A DNA stretch of 64,000 bases from Acetatifactor muris (GCA_023663635.1 JAMPHD010000012.1:1-64000); one strand, 5' to 3'; numbered from the stretch's first letter, positions 44,708 to 53,233 are shown. Notes: a model not told the origin generated them from the sequence alone. Numbers and translations: made by a program.

Positions 44708-45097
44708 ATGTATGAATTTAAAGACGAATTTTTGACCGGGATCGAAGAGATCGACAGGGAGCATAGGAAACTCTTTGAGATTGCGGATGAACTATATGAT
44801 CTCAAATGTGAGGAGTTTATCCCCGACAAATATGACAACATCAAAAAGATTCTCGGGGAACTCAAGGATTATACCCTCACCCATTTTGAGCATGAGGAGG
44901 CTTATATGCAGTCCATCGGCTACAAGAGGATGTTCACGCAGAAGAGCCAGCATGACGCGCTCAAAGAGATCATAGGCAGTTGGGACTTAGAGGCCATCGA
45001 TGAGAATCAGGACGATGCCATAGAGGAGATGTTGAAGGTCGTCACGGACTGGTTGACGGATCACATTTTAGAGCAGGATAAACTGATCGGAAAGTAG
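44708..45097 (+). CDS. Bacteriohemerythrin-like protein with one ligand changed
   Basis: A 129-residue four-helix protein of the hemerythrin family, which binds oxygen at a di-iron centre. Ungapped comparison with the known family pattern gives His19 (DREH), His59 and Glu63 (HFEHEE), His82 (QHDAL), His119 and Asp124 (DHILEQDK). The position of the fourth classic His is Gln78 (MFTQKSQHD where others have an H-x3-H pair). The site may still bind iron, but with altered chemistry. It may protect against oxygen or deliver it for sensing. GGGAGGA precedes the ATG; it sits between rlmH and nth. Confidence 0.9.
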   Translation: MYEFKDEFLTGIEEIDREHRKLFEIADELYDLKCEEFIPDKYDNIKKILGELKDYTLTHFEHEEAYMQSIGYKRMFTQKSQHDALKEIIGSWDLEAIDENQDDAIEEMLKVVTDWLTDHILEQDKLIGK

Positions 45098-45114
45098 TTG
45101 GAGAGGTACATAGG

Positions 45115-45747
45115 ATGACGAAGAAACAGCTTGCCCTTGCCGTCATAGAGCGGCTGAAGGAGGAGTATCCTCAGTCGGACTGCACATTGGACTACGATCA
45201 GGCGTGGAAACTTCTGGTCAGTGTCCGGCTGGCGGCTCAATGTACGGACGCGAGGGTGAATGTGGTGGTGAAGGGACTGTATGAGAAGTATCCGGATATC
45301 AACGCGTTGGCGGAGGCGTCCGTGGAGGAGATCGAACGCATTGTCCGACCCTGCGGGCTGGGCAATAGCAAGGCGAGAGACATATGCGCCTGTATGAAGA
45401 TGCTGCGGGATGAGTACGGCGGCAGGGTGCCCGACACCATGGAGGAATTGCTGAAACTTCCCGGGGTGGGGCGAAAGAGTGCCAATCTCGTCATGGGAGA
45501 TGTGTTCGGCAAGCCGGCCATCGTGACGGACACTCACTGCATCCGACTGGTGAACCGCATCGGACTTGTGAACGGTATTAAGGAGCCGGCGAAGGTGGAG
45601 CGGGAGCTGTGGAAACTGATCCCGCCCGAGGAGGGGAACGCGTTCTGCCACAGACTCGTGGACCATGGCCGGGCGGTGTGTACGGCCCGCACAAAGCCGG
45701 ATTGCGACAAATGTTGTCTGAGAGATATTTGCAGAAAAAATCTTTGA
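45115..45747 (+). CDS. nth: Endonuclease III
   Basis: A 210-residue DNA glycosylase/AP lyase that removes oxidised pyrimidines. It has the helix-hairpin-helix with catalytic Lys (KLPGVGRKSANLVMGD) and Asp (VTDTHCIRLVNRIG), and a C-terminal [4Fe-4S] loop. That loop reads C-x7-C-x2-C-x5-C, one residue longer in the first gap than the usual C-x6. Length is typical. It ends the plus-strand run that began with folD; no clear terminator follows. Confidence 0.95.
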   Translation: MTKKQLALAVIERLKEEYPQSDCTLDYDQAWKLLVSVRLAAQCTDARVNVVVKGLYEKYPDINALAEASVEEIERIVRPCGLGNSKARDICACMKMLRDEYGGRVPDTMEELLKLPGVGRKSANLVMGDVFGKPAIVTDTHCIRLVNRIGLVNGIKEPAKVERELWKLIPPEEGNAFCHRLVDHGRAVCTARTKPDCDKCCLRDICRKNL

Positions 45748-46046
45748 ATTTAAAAGTATTGTATATAATTTAACCGAATATCATGTGAAATTATGTGAAA
45801 TCTGAAAAAATACTGTTGAAAAAAAGAAATTAAGTGGTATACTATATTTTAATCAGATATAAGCAATGAAAGTTTGTCAGTATATTAAGTTTGTATAGCA
45901 TTTTTTATGTGTTACCTATCAGTTTTACTTGTTTTATCATTACCTGCTTGTGCAGCCGTAGAATGTGCGATATGAAGACGACCTTCCGGTTTTATTCTGA
46001 ATATTGTTAAGAGCATTTCTAAGGCGAGGTACAAGGAGGAAAAATT
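45748..46046. other. AT-rich 299-bp gap: promoter and long leader of the chemoreceptor gene
   Basis: The gap contains one good promoter (45816-45843), which leaves a leader of nearly 200 nt. I see no known riboswitch pattern, in particular not the conserved core of the cyclic-di-GMP-I class, no terminator and no believable short gene. ATGTGAAAT occurs twice (45784 and 45793 region). Confidence 0.6.
45816..45843 (+). promoter_or_regulatory. Sigma-A promoter of the chemoreceptor gene
   Basis: TTGAAA (45816-45821), 16-bp spacer, TATACT (45838-45843) with TGG directly before (extended -10). It lies about 195 nt upstream of the start codon. No flagellar sigma-D pattern was found closer. Confidence 0.65.
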
Positions 46047-47753
46047 ATGTCCAAGAAATTGAACAAGTATCGAATCAAGGATCGACTGGTGCATGCGTTC
46101 GTCATCGCGTCAGGGATTCCTGCGGCAGTCGCGGTGGTGGTACTGGCAGTGCTCATCACGGTGGCTCTTATTTATGCCAATTCATTGAGAAATTACGGAT
46201 TCGCTCAGGGGGATGTGGGCAAGACCATGTCCTATTTTGCGGAGACCAGATCGGCGCTCAGGGGCTGCATCGGCTATGACGACATGGAAGCCATCGGCAG
46301 TATGAGGACGGTTCACGATCAGGACAGGGAGAAATTTGAGCAGAGTTTTGCCGATCTGGAAGAATCCATGATATCGGACGCAAATAAGAAGATCTATCGC
46401 AGTATCGCCGAGGAGCTTTCGGATTACTGGGCGCTCGAGAGCGAAATCCTGGAATTGGGTTCCACCTCCGATGCGGCGCGCTCCAAGGAAGCGCAGGAGC
46501 GGGCCATGAACGAGCTCATGCCTCTGTATGAGGAGATCAGCGAGCAGTTGACGGAGATCATGGATGTGAAGGTGGATCGCGGCAATGGCATTTCCGCTAC
46601 CATGACCGTTGTGTGCGTGGCACTGGTGGCTGTGATCGCGGTGGTCATTATTATCTCCATTATCTTTTCCATCCGTCTGGGCAAAAATATCGCGGCGGGT
46701 ATCGCCAAGCCTCTGGTGCAGTTGGGGGACAGACTGGAAGGATTCGCTCAGGGAGACATCTTCAGTCCCTTCCCTCAGGTTGACACCGAGGACGAGGTTG
46801 CGGATATGATCGCGTCCGCCAATGACATGGCGCAGTCCCTTGACTTTATCATTGAAGATATGGAGCATATTTTGGGCAGGATGGCCAATTCCGACTATAC
46901 CGTGCGATCCAAGGACGGCTCCAGATACATAGGAGATTTCAAGCAGTTGTTTGACTCCTCCAAACAGCTCAGAGACTGCATGGTGGAGACGATGCAGTTT
47001 ATCGAGGAGTCCTCTCTGCAGGTGACGGCGGGTTCCGGCAATCTGGCCGAGACCGCGCAGAGCCTTGCCGAGGGCGCCACGGAACAGGCGGGCGCGGTGC
47101 AGGAACTGCAGGCGAAGATCACCATGCTCACCGAGATCGCGGAGCATGCGGCGGAGTCCGCGGAGGAGGCCTATCATCAGTCTCAGAAATACGCGGATAT
47201 GGCCGACGGCAGCAGCGCGGATATGAGAGAGATGGTGGAGGCCATGGCGCGTATCAACGAGACATCCCAAAAGATCGGAAATATCATTTTGGAAATTGAG
47301 AGCATTGCGGCTCAGACCAATCTGCTTTCCCTCAATGCTTCCATCGAGGCGGCGCGAGCGGGAGACGCGGGACGCGGTTTCTCCGTTGTGGCTGACCAGA
47401 TCAGACAGTTGGCGGAACAGAGCAGCAAATCAGCCGTAGATACCAGAACTTTGATAGAGGGAGCCATGCAGGAGATCGACAACGGCAATAAGGTAGCGGA
47501 CCGTGCGGTGGCATCCATAGAATTGGTGGTGGACGGCATCCGGAAAGTGGCAACTTCCTCCAAGGAGCTCAGCGCTGTCTCCATCAATCAGGCGCAGACG
47601 ATGAGAGAGGCGGAAGAGGGGATCAATCAGATCTCCGATGTCATTCAGACTAACGCGGCAGTGGCGGAGGAGTCCTCCGCGACCAGTCAGGAGTTGTCCG
47701 CGCAGGCAGCCACGTTGGACGCGCTGATCGCCAAATTCGATCTGCCGGCTTGA
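46047..47753 (+). CDS. Methyl-accepting chemotaxis protein
   Basis: A 568-residue membrane receptor. TM1 (about 24-47), an outside four-helix-type sensor (48-185), TM2 (about 188-212; [18 protein letters not shown]), HAMP (213-270), and a long cytoplasmic coiled coil with the signalling tip [20 protein letters not shown] followed by [20 protein letters not shown]. The sensor has no recognisable ligand motif. No CheR/CheB tether is seen at the C-terminus. AAGGAGGAAAA precedes the ATG. It is a single-gene unit with its own promoter and terminator. Confidence 0.94.
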   Translation: MSKKLNKYRIKDRLVHAFVIASGIPAAVAVVVLAVLITVALIYANSLRNYGFAQGDVGKTMSYFAETRSALRGCIGYDDMEAIGSMRTVHDQDREKFEQSFADLEESMISDANKKIYRSIAEELSDYWALESEILELGSTSDAARSKEAQERAMNELMPLYEEISEQLTEIMDVKVDRGNGISATMTVVCVALVAVIAVVIIISIIFSIRLGKNIAAGIAKPLVQLGDRLEGFAQGDIFSPFPQVDTEDEVADMIASANDMAQSLDFIIEDMEHILGRMANSDYTVRSKDGSRYIGDFKQLFDSSKQLRDCMVETMQFIEESSLQVTAGSGNLAETAQSLAEGATEQAGAVQELQAKITMLTEIAEHAAESAEEAYHQSQKYADMADGSSADMREMVEAMARINETSQKIGNIILEIESIAAQTNLLSLNASIEAARAGDAGRGFSVVADQIRQLAEQSSKSAVDTRTLIEGAMQEIDNGNKVADRAVASIELVVDGIRKVATSSKELSAVSINQAQTMREAEEGINQISDVIQTNAAVAEESSATSQELSAQAATLDALIAKFDLPA

Positions 47754-47815
47754 GTTTTGCGGCCCAAATGATACCATGAAGATCATGTCGCCATTTTGCG
47801 GCGGAGAAGATACAA

Positions 47816-47852
47816 AAAAACCCGGGACAAAAAGATGTCCCGGGGTTTTTGG
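47816..47852 (+). terminator. Terminator of the chemoreceptor gene
   Basis: AAAACCCGGGACA pairs with TGTCCCGGGGTTTT (G-T once), with a 7-nt loop and T run. Confidence 0.9.
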
Positions 47853-47864
47853 CGTTTGCGGGGA

Positions 47865-47891
47865 ACTCTGTGAACCCGCAGGCATATATTA
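47865..47891 (+). promoter_or_regulatory. Possible sigma-K-type promoter of the DUF11 gene
   Basis: AC (47865-47866), 16-bp spacer, CATATATTA (47883-47891), matching the Bacillus sigma-K pattern AC, 16-17 bp, CATAnnnTA. The inferred start lies about 40 nt before the ATG. No sigma-A promoter is visible in this gap. Confidence 0.4.
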
Positions 47892-47938
47892 TATGTAAAG
47901 AAATCACTTTTTATGCGAGCATTTTTCAGGAGGCAATC

Positions 47939-48796
47939 ATGGCAACCTTTTATAATCAGGCAACTCTTTCCTATAATGGCAATACGACCACTTCCAACAT
48001 CACCACCGGTGAGCTCTTGGAGGTGTTGTCGGCGACCAAGACGGCGCTCAGGGACACTTATGCGCCCAATGAAAACGTGACGTATGTCATCAGCATCCTC
48101 AATTCCGGAAATACGGCGTTCACGGGACTGACCGTCACCGATAATCTGGGCGCGATCGCGGTCACCGGAACCGACACCCGTTATCCTTTGACCTTTGTGG
48201 ACGGTTCCCTGCGCTATTATGTAAACGGCACGCTCCACACAGCGCCCACGGCAGTCGCGGGACCTCCCCTGACGATCAGCGGGGTCAATGTGCCGGCGGG
48301 CGGCAACGCGATCCTGATCTATCAGGCGAGGGTCAACCGTTTTGCGCCTTTGGACGCGAGCGGCAGTATCACCAACACCGCCACCATCTCCGGTGTGGGA
48401 GTGAACAATGACATTACGGTGTCCGAGACCATCACTCCGGCCAACGAGGCCATGCTGACCATCAGCAAGTCTCTGTCGCCCACCACCGTGACGGAGAACG
48501 GGCAGATCACCTACACTTTCATCATCCAGAATCTGGGTAATACCGCGGCGGATGTGGCGGACAATGTGGCCATCACGGATACCTTCAACCCGATCCTGAA
48601 TCCCATCTCCGTGACCTTCAACGGGACAGCGTGGGATGCCGGCACCAACTACACCTACAACAATCTGACGGGCGCTTTTGCCACCGTACCCGGACAGATC
48701 ACGGTGCCCGCGGCGACCTACACGCAGGATGCCGCTACCGGGGCATGGACCGTGAATCCCGGCGTCAGCACCCTCACCGTGACGGGAACAGTGTAA
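47939..48796 (+). CDS. DUF11-repeat protein without signal peptide
   Basis: A 285-residue, Thr/Asn/Gly/Ala-rich, beta-sandwich protein with two DUF11-type repeats (about 30-165 with NENVTYVISILNSGNTAF, and 175-285 with NGQITYTFIIQNLGNTAADV). It lacks any signal peptide, membrane helix or sorting motif, although most DUF11 proteins are exported. It starts at ATG 47939, 4 nt after CAGGAGGC. Together with the sigma-K-like promoter this suggests a spore coat or exosporium protein assembled from inside the mother cell; this is inference. A small cell-surface or cytosolic role remains possible. Confidence 0.8.
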   Translation: MATFYNQATLSYNGNTTTSNITTGELLEVLSATKTALRDTYAPNENVTYVISILNSGNTAFTGLTVTDNLGAIAVTGTDTRYPLTFVDGSLRYYVNGTLHTAPTAVAGPPLTISGVNVPAGGNAILIYQARVNRFAPLDASGSITNTATISGVGVNNDITVSETITPANEAMLTISKSLSPTTVTENGQITYTFIIQNLGNTAADVADNVAITDTFNPILNPISVTFNGTAWDAGTNYTYNNLTGAFATVPGQITVPAATYTQDAATGAWTVNPGVSTLTVTGTV

Positions 48797-48896
48797 GGTT
48801 TCGCGGAGACTGTGTAAAATTGTGACGGGAATCGCGAAAAGTTCTTCCGGACATTGCAAAAGATGTCATAGAAGTATAACCAAATAAAAGATGTCA

Positions 48897-48932
48897 TAAA
48901 AGGCCGCGCGGCATATTGCCGCGCGGCCGATT
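48897..48932. terminator. Terminator between the DUF11 and flagellin genes
   Basis: A perfect 12-bp stem (48902-48913 with 48917-48928) with a 3-nt loop. On the minus strand it is followed by TTTT, serving flagellin; on the plus strand by GATTT. Confidence 0.85.
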
Positions 48933-49005
48933 TACGTCAATGTGTGAATGTGCGGGTCTGACTTCTCGCCGAGACAGGGCAGTAGCGCCCGCAACGGGTT
49001 TGGGA

Positions 49006-49767
49006 TCACTGGAACAGTCTCAGGATACCGGACTGCTGATTCATCTGACGGCGCAGCATCAGATTCCTGTACTCGCCCAACAGTTCCTCCTGTTTCTTCT
49101 TGGTGATCGCCTTGGGCATATCCAGATCCTCAATACGGCTTCTTGCGCCCAACTGCTCTAAGTGGGCAGAAGTGTTGTAATTGTAGGTATGCTCCAGACG
49201 ATTGGTGTAGGATCCCATGGAACTCCTGTGCTCGGAGATCTGTTTCATGGCATTGTCGATCGCGTCCAGACTGAAGTTGCCGCTTGTTACATCAAAATCG
49301 GCGATTCCTAAGGATTCCAGAGTGGAGTTGACCATGCCGATCTCAAGGCCTCCGCCGGAGGGATTGGTCGCAAGATGCATATCCGCCATGCTGCCGTCCA
49401 ATAATTTTTGCTCATTGAAAGAAGTGTTCTTGGCGATGGACTGAATGCCCTCCTTCAACTGATCGATCTCATGCTGATAGGTCTGTCGGTCGGAGTCGGA
49501 GTTCGTACCATTCATGGATTTCAGGGCAAGCTCGCGCATTCTCTGCAGATTGTCCATGATACCGTCCATGGCTCCGTCTGCAATATTTAATGCGCCGATA
49601 CCGTCTTTGATATTCTGCGCGCCCACCCGAAAGCCGGTCTCTTCCTTCTCCATCTTCTTGGCAATGGCAAGCCCGGCAGCGTCATCGGCCGCGGAGTTGA
49701 TCCGTTTGCCGGAGGAGAGCTGAGAATATACATTGCGCAAACCGGTGTTTACAGACATTGAACTCAT
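49006..49767 (-). CDS. Short flagellin with truncated N-terminus
   Basis: A 253-residue flagellin. The conserved core is clear: QLSSGKRINSAADDAAGLAI, ILxRMRELAL-type (NLQRMRELALKSMNGTN), EIDQLKEGIQSIAKNTSFNE, and the C-terminal NRLEHTYNYN with a C-end like other flagellins (QMNQQSGILRLFQ). The first 15-20 residues of the usual D0 domain (the MRINHN...ALN part) are missing; it starts MSSMSVNTGLRNVYS. ATG 49767 follows an excellent AAAGGAGGTG site and the sequence upstream is non-coding, so this is the real start. Such a subunit may still polymerise or may be a minor or specialised one. No other flagellar genes are in the window. Confidence 0.9.
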   Translation of the reverse strand: MSSMSVNTGLRNVYSQLSSGKRINSAADDAAGLAIAKKMEKEETGFRVGAQNIKDGIGALNIADGAMDGIMDNLQRMRELALKSMNGTNSDSDRQTYQHEIDQLKEGIQSIAKNTSFNEQKLLDGSMADMHLATNPSGGGLEIGMVNSTLESLGIADFDVTSGNFSLDAIDNAMKQISEHRSSMGSYTNRLEHTYNYNTSAHLEQLGARSRIEDLDMPKAITKKKQEELLGEYRNLMLRRQMNQQSGILRLFQ

Positions 49768-49807
49768 ATATATACACCTCCTTTGCCGTGTACTTATATA
49801 TAATAAC

Positions 49808-49836
49808 ATTATAACTTCCATTGCCAAATATTTCAA
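49808..49836 (-). promoter_or_regulatory. Sigma-A promoter of the flagellin gene
   Basis: Minus strand: TTGAAA (49836-49831), 17-bp spacer, TATAAT (49813-49808). Most flagellins use a sigma-28 promoter; this one has a clean sigma-A type. Confidence 0.75.
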
Positions 49837-49885
49837 TTATTTTTTTGATTTTAAACAAAATAACATACCATGATATTTTTTGGAA

Positions 49886-49936
49886 TAAACAGTATATAAC
49901 AGTTGACAACAGATATAAACTGTTATATACTGTTTA
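49886..49936. promoter_or_regulatory. Inverted-repeat operator of the GntR/ABC operon
   Basis: Two perfect 19-bp arms, 49886-49904 and 49918-49936, each carrying AACAGTATATAACAGTT or its complement, are separated by 13 bp. The left arm ends in the -35 and the right arm covers the -10. The arrangement suits a dimeric or tetrameric YtrA-type GntR repressor, encoded just downstream. Confidence 0.75.
49903..49931 (+). promoter_or_regulatory. Sigma-A promoter of the GntR/ABC operon
   Basis: TTGACA (49903-49908), 17-bp spacer, TATACT (49926-49931), within the inverted repeat. Confidence 0.85.
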
Positions 49937-49963
49937 CATAAGAGCAGTTCGCGAAGCGTGCTG

Positions 49964-49979
49964 CCGTTGTATACAACGG
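49964..49979. promoter_or_regulatory. Perfect 16-bp palindrome in the operon leader
   Basis: CCGTTGTATACAACGG lies about 25 nt after the predicted transcription start. It may be a second protein site, since TTGTATACAA is also the core of the operator at 16427-16438, or a 6-bp RNA hairpin with a TATA loop. Confidence 0.5.
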
Positions 49980-50033
49980 GGCGGATGAGCGATGCGTCCG
50001 TCCGACATCGCAGAGGATATGAGGTTTGCAAAC

Positions 50034-50408
50034 ATGAATTTAATTGTCAACAATTCTTCCATGGTGCCCATCTATGAGCAGATCATGGAACAGATCAAGG
50101 GAAGGATCGTGCGGGGAGAGCTGTCCTTTGACGCGGCGCTGCCCTCCGTGCGCGCGCTGTCCAAGGAGCTGAAGATCAGCGCGCTGACCGTCAAGAAGGC
50201 CTATGACGCGCTGGAGGAGGAGGGACTGGTCAGGACCGTCCACGGCAAGGGCACCTATGTGGCCGAGGCGAATCGGAACCTGATGCGCGAGGAGCAGGTA
50301 AAAGAGGTGGAGGCAGCGCTGGAGGACGCCCTGCGAAAGGGCAGACTCTACGGACTCACCGCGGAAGAACTGCAGACGATGTGGGAGATCCTTCTGGAAA
50401 AGGATTAA
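50034..50408 (+). CDS. GntR-family regulator, YtrA type
   Basis: A 124-residue repressor. The winged helix covers residues about 8-75 (MVPIYEQIMEQIKGRIVRGE, ALPSVRALSKELKISALTVK, GLVRTVHGKGTYV), followed by only a short helical dimerisation tail. This is the YtrA subfamily, which controls the ABC transporter genes in its own operon, often in response to cell-wall antibiotics. ATG 50034 follows GAGG at suitable distance; ATG 50019 is also in frame. The inverted repeat across the promoter is its probable site. The ABC genes follow at 15 bp. Confidence 0.9.
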   Translation: MNLIVNNSSMVPIYEQIMEQIKGRIVRGELSFDAALPSVRALSKELKISALTVKKAYDALEEEGLVRTVHGKGTYVAEANRNLMREEQVKEVEAALEDALRKGRLYGLTAEELQTMWEILLEKD

Positions 50409-50423
50409 GGAGTTAGGGCGAAA

Positions 50424-51284
50424 ATGAATTTACTCAAAATCGATCAATTACAAAAAACTTACGGTAATTTTCATTTGGACTGCACCATGGAGGTGCCGGC
50501 GGGACGGATCAGCGGCCTGATCGGACCAAACGGCGCGGGAAAGACCACCGTGTTCAAGGCGGCTCTGGGGCTGATCCGCCCGGAGGGCGGCAGTGTGGAA
50601 CTTTTGGGCAGACCCGCGGGGCAGTTGACGGTGAAGGAGAAGAGTCTGTGCGGCGTGGCGCTGTCCGATTCGGGATTCTCCGGATATCTCAACGTGAGAG
50701 ATGTGGCGGCCGTGATGGGGAGACTGTATCAAAATTTTGACGGGCAGGATTTTCTGGAGAAATGCGGGCGTTTCGGTCTGCCCATAAATAAGAAGATCAA
50801 GGAGTTCTCCACGGGTATGAGGGCGAAATTCAAGGTGCTCGTTGCCGTCTCCCACGGCGCGAAGTTTTTGATCCTGGATGAACCCACGGCGGGGCTGGAT
50901 GTGATGGCGAGAGATGAGGTGCTCACCATACTGCGGGAGTTTATGGAGGAGGGAGAAGACAGAGGGATCCTGGTCAGCTCCCATATCTCCGCCGATCTGG
51001 AGAGTCTCTGTGACGATGTGTGGATGATCGACCGGGGACGCATCATCCTGCACGAGGAGACGGATGTGCTGTTGGACGAGTACGGCATTTTAAAGGTGGA
51101 CGGGAGCGTGTACGAAGGTCTGGACAAGCGATATCTGCTGCGGGTCAGCAGGGAATCCTACGGCTATCGCTGTCTCACCGGGCAGAGGGATTTTTATCGG
51201 GAAAATTATCCGGACATCGTGGTGGAGAAAAACGGCTTGGATGAGCTGATCTATATGATGATAAAGGGGGAGAAAGTATGTTAG
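50424..51284 (+). CDS. ABC transporter ATP-binding protein
   Basis: A 286-residue ATPase of an ABC-2 type transporter. Walker A is GPNGAGKTT, the signature is the variant FSTGMRAK, Walker B is FLILDEPTAGLD, and the switch His is in VSSHISADLE. The last 70 residues (beta-rich tail) follow the pattern of YtrB/BcrA-like subunits. Its end overlaps the permease gene by 7 bp. Controlled by the YtrA-type repressor; the substrate is unknown, with peptide antibiotics or envelope-stress relief as likely themes. Confidence 0.92.
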   Translation: MNLLKIDQLQKTYGNFHLDCTMEVPAGRISGLIGPNGAGKTTVFKAALGLIRPEGGSVELLGRPAGQLTVKEKSLCGVALSDSGFSGYLNVRDVAAVMGRLYQNFDGQDFLEKCGRFGLPINKKIKEFSTGMRAKFKVLVAVSHGAKFLILDEPTAGLDVMARDEVLTILREFMEEGEDRGILVSSHISADLESLCDDVWMIDRGRIILHEETDVLLDEYGILKVDGSVYEGLDKRYLLRVSRESYGYRCLTGQRDFYRENYPDIVVEKNGLDELIYMMIKGEKVC

Positions 51285-51931
51285 GACTGTTGAGCAAAGA
51301 TTTCCGTCTGATCAAAAATCAGGGAATCTTGATGTTGGCGGTGATGGTGGTGGCGGGAATCGGGTTCGCTTACGGCACCGGCAATCCCGCCTCGGGTGTG
51401 GGTTATCTCACCATGATCGGGACGCTCTATTGCCTGAACACCATCAGTTATGACGGGTATGACAACGGGTATGCCTTTCTGTTCACGCTGCCGGTGAGTC
51501 CCCGGATGTATGCGGCGGAAAAATATGTGCTGACCCTGATCCTGTCTTCCGTGTCCTGCGCGGTGTCCGCGGTGGTGACGGAGCTGTATGTAAATGAGCC
51601 GTCAGGTTTGGGGGAGCGCATGTTCATCTATCCGGGTATCTGGATCGCCATGCTCTGCGTGGCAGGGCTGATGATCCCGATTCATCTGAAATTCGGGGCG
51701 GAGAAGGGCAGGATCCTGTCCGTATTCGGATGCGCACTGATCTTTTTGGGAGTGTATCTGCTCAGGGCGCTTGACCAAGAGAAGGTGAAGGCCGTATTTG
51801 ACGCGATCGACGCATTTACCGAAAGGGTGGGGGATGTGGGCGTTTTGGCCGCGGTGGCGGTCTTTGTGGTGGGATTTTGCCTGATCTCCCTGCTCATCAG
51901 TATGCGTGTGATGTCCCGCAAGGAATTCTGA
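51278..51931 (+). CDS. ABC-2 type permease
   Basis: A 217-residue membrane protein with six predicted helices (for example ILMLAVMVVAGIGFAYG, MLCVAGLMIPIHLKF, VGVLAAVAVFVVGFCLISLL). It fits the small ABC-2 permeases that pair with YtrB-type ATPases. The motif FTLPVSPRMYAAEKYV between helices 2 and 3 is typical. It overlaps the ATPase gene and ends the operon; only one permease gene is present, so it may work as a homodimer. Confidence 0.88.
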   Translation: MLGLLSKDFRLIKNQGILMLAVMVVAGIGFAYGTGNPASGVGYLTMIGTLYCLNTISYDGYDNGYAFLFTLPVSPRMYAAEKYVLTLILSSVSCAVSAVVTELYVNEPSGLGERMFIYPGIWIAMLCVAGLMIPIHLKFGAEKGRILSVFGCALIFLGVYLLRALDQEKVKAVFDAIDAFTERVGDVGVLAAVAVFVVGFCLISLLISMRVMSRKEF

Positions 51932-52030
51932 CGCGGACGTGACAGGCCGTGGCCGCATATACTGTTACAAAGTTCGCAAAAATCCGCAAGTGTACCGCAA
52001 GGGCGCGTTTGCGGAAAACGGAGGCTTTCC

Positions 52031-53173
52031 ATGCAGATATATGTGGTACGACCCGGGGACAATGTGGACGCCATCGCTGAGACATACGGGGTGTCCGCAA
52101 GCCGGATCGCGCAGGACAATCAACTGATCTATCCATATGAGCTTGCCGTGGGGCAGGCTCTTTTGATTGCGGAGGGAGAGCGGGATCCCTCCCGCAGCGT
52201 CTCGGTGAGCGGCTACGCCTATCCCTTTATCAGCGGATGGGTGTTGGAGCAGACCCTTCCCTATCTGTCGGAGCTGCCCGTCTTTTCCTATGGATTCACT
52301 CTTGACGGCAATCTGTTGGCGCCCTATTGGGACGATGAGTGGATGATCGCCGCGGCCCTCGGACAGGGAGTGCAGCCGATCCTGACGCTGACACCCTTCG
52401 GGGAGGACGGCAATTTTAACAACAATCTCATCCATTCCGTGGTCAACAATCCGTCCTACGCGGAGAATCTGATCCAAAATCTCCTGACGCTGATGGAGCG
52501 GAAGGGATATCGGGGCGTGGACATTGACTTTGAGTATATCTTATCCGAGGACCGGGACGCCTTCACGGAGTTCGTGCGGCGGGTGGCGGAGGCCATGCGG
52601 GAGGCGGGGTATCACACCTCCGTGGCTCTGGCCCCCAAGACTTCCGCGGATCAGAGGGGCCTCCTCTATGAGGGCAAGGATTATGGGGCCATCGGGGAGA
52701 TCGCGGATCATGTGCTGCTCATGACCTATGAGTGGGGATATACCTACGGGCCGCCCATGGCGGTGGCTCCCCTCAATCAGGTGCGGCGGGTGGTGGAATA
52801 CGCCCTGACGGAGATTCCCGCGTCCAAGATCGATCTGGGGATCCCCAATTACGGTTATGACTGGCCGCTCCCCTACGAGCGGGGCGCGACAAAAGCGCGC
52901 ACCATCGGCAATGTGGAGGCCGTGCGCATCGCTGTGGCTCAGGGGGCAGCCATCTCCTTTGACGCGTTGGCGCAGAGCCCGTATTTTCGCTACACGGACG
53001 CGGAGAGCGGGGTGGAGCACGAGGTATGGTTTGAGGATGTGCGCAGTCTGCAGGCCAAGTTTGATCTGATAAAGGAATACGCTCTGCGGGGCTGCGGTTA
53101 CTGGCAGATCATGCAGTGGTTTCGGGCCAACTGGCTGCTGCTCGCGGACAATTTTTACACGATCAAAACATGA
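52031..53173 (+). CDS. LysM-GH18 spore glycosidase (YaaH/SleL-like)
   Basis: A 380-residue protein with one N-terminal LysM (MQIYVVRPGDNVDAIAETYG, residues 1-48) and a GH18 domain (about 58-375). The catalytic segment is YRGVDIDFEYI, with the acid/base Glu in the DxxDxDxE arrangement (D-I-D-F-E). There is no signal peptide, as expected for proteins built into the spore from the mother cell. The relatives YaaH and SleL cut cortex peptidoglycan during germination. Usual relatives have one or two LysM motifs. ACGGAGGC precedes the ATG. It is a single gene, 99 bp after the ABC operon. Confidence 0.9.
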   Translation: MQIYVVRPGDNVDAIAETYGVSASRIAQDNQLIYPYELAVGQALLIAEGERDPSRSVSVSGYAYPFISGWVLEQTLPYLSELPVFSYGFTLDGNLLAPYWDDEWMIAAALGQGVQPILTLTPFGEDGNFNNNLIHSVVNNPSYAENLIQNLLTLMERKGYRGVDIDFEYILSEDRDAFTEFVRRVAEAMREAGYHTSVALAPKTSADQRGLLYEGKDYGAIGEIADHVLLMTYEWGYTYGPPMAVAPLNQVRRVVEYALTEIPASKIDLGIPNYGYDWPLPYERGATKARTIGNVEAVRIAVAQGAAISFDALAQSPYFRYTDAESGVEHEVWFEDVRSLQAKFDLIKEYALRGCGYWQIMQWFRANWLLLADNFYTIKT

Positions 53174-53233
53174 GGGATCGGGGATGGCTGCGGAGGAATG
53201 ACCGATTGCGGAAGATCGCGCGATAAATACTCC

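Noticed and set aside
45844..46046. Cyclic-di-GMP riboswitch before the chemoreceptor gene
   Set aside because: The conserved core (GCAAACC and GCAAAGC-type elements) is not present.
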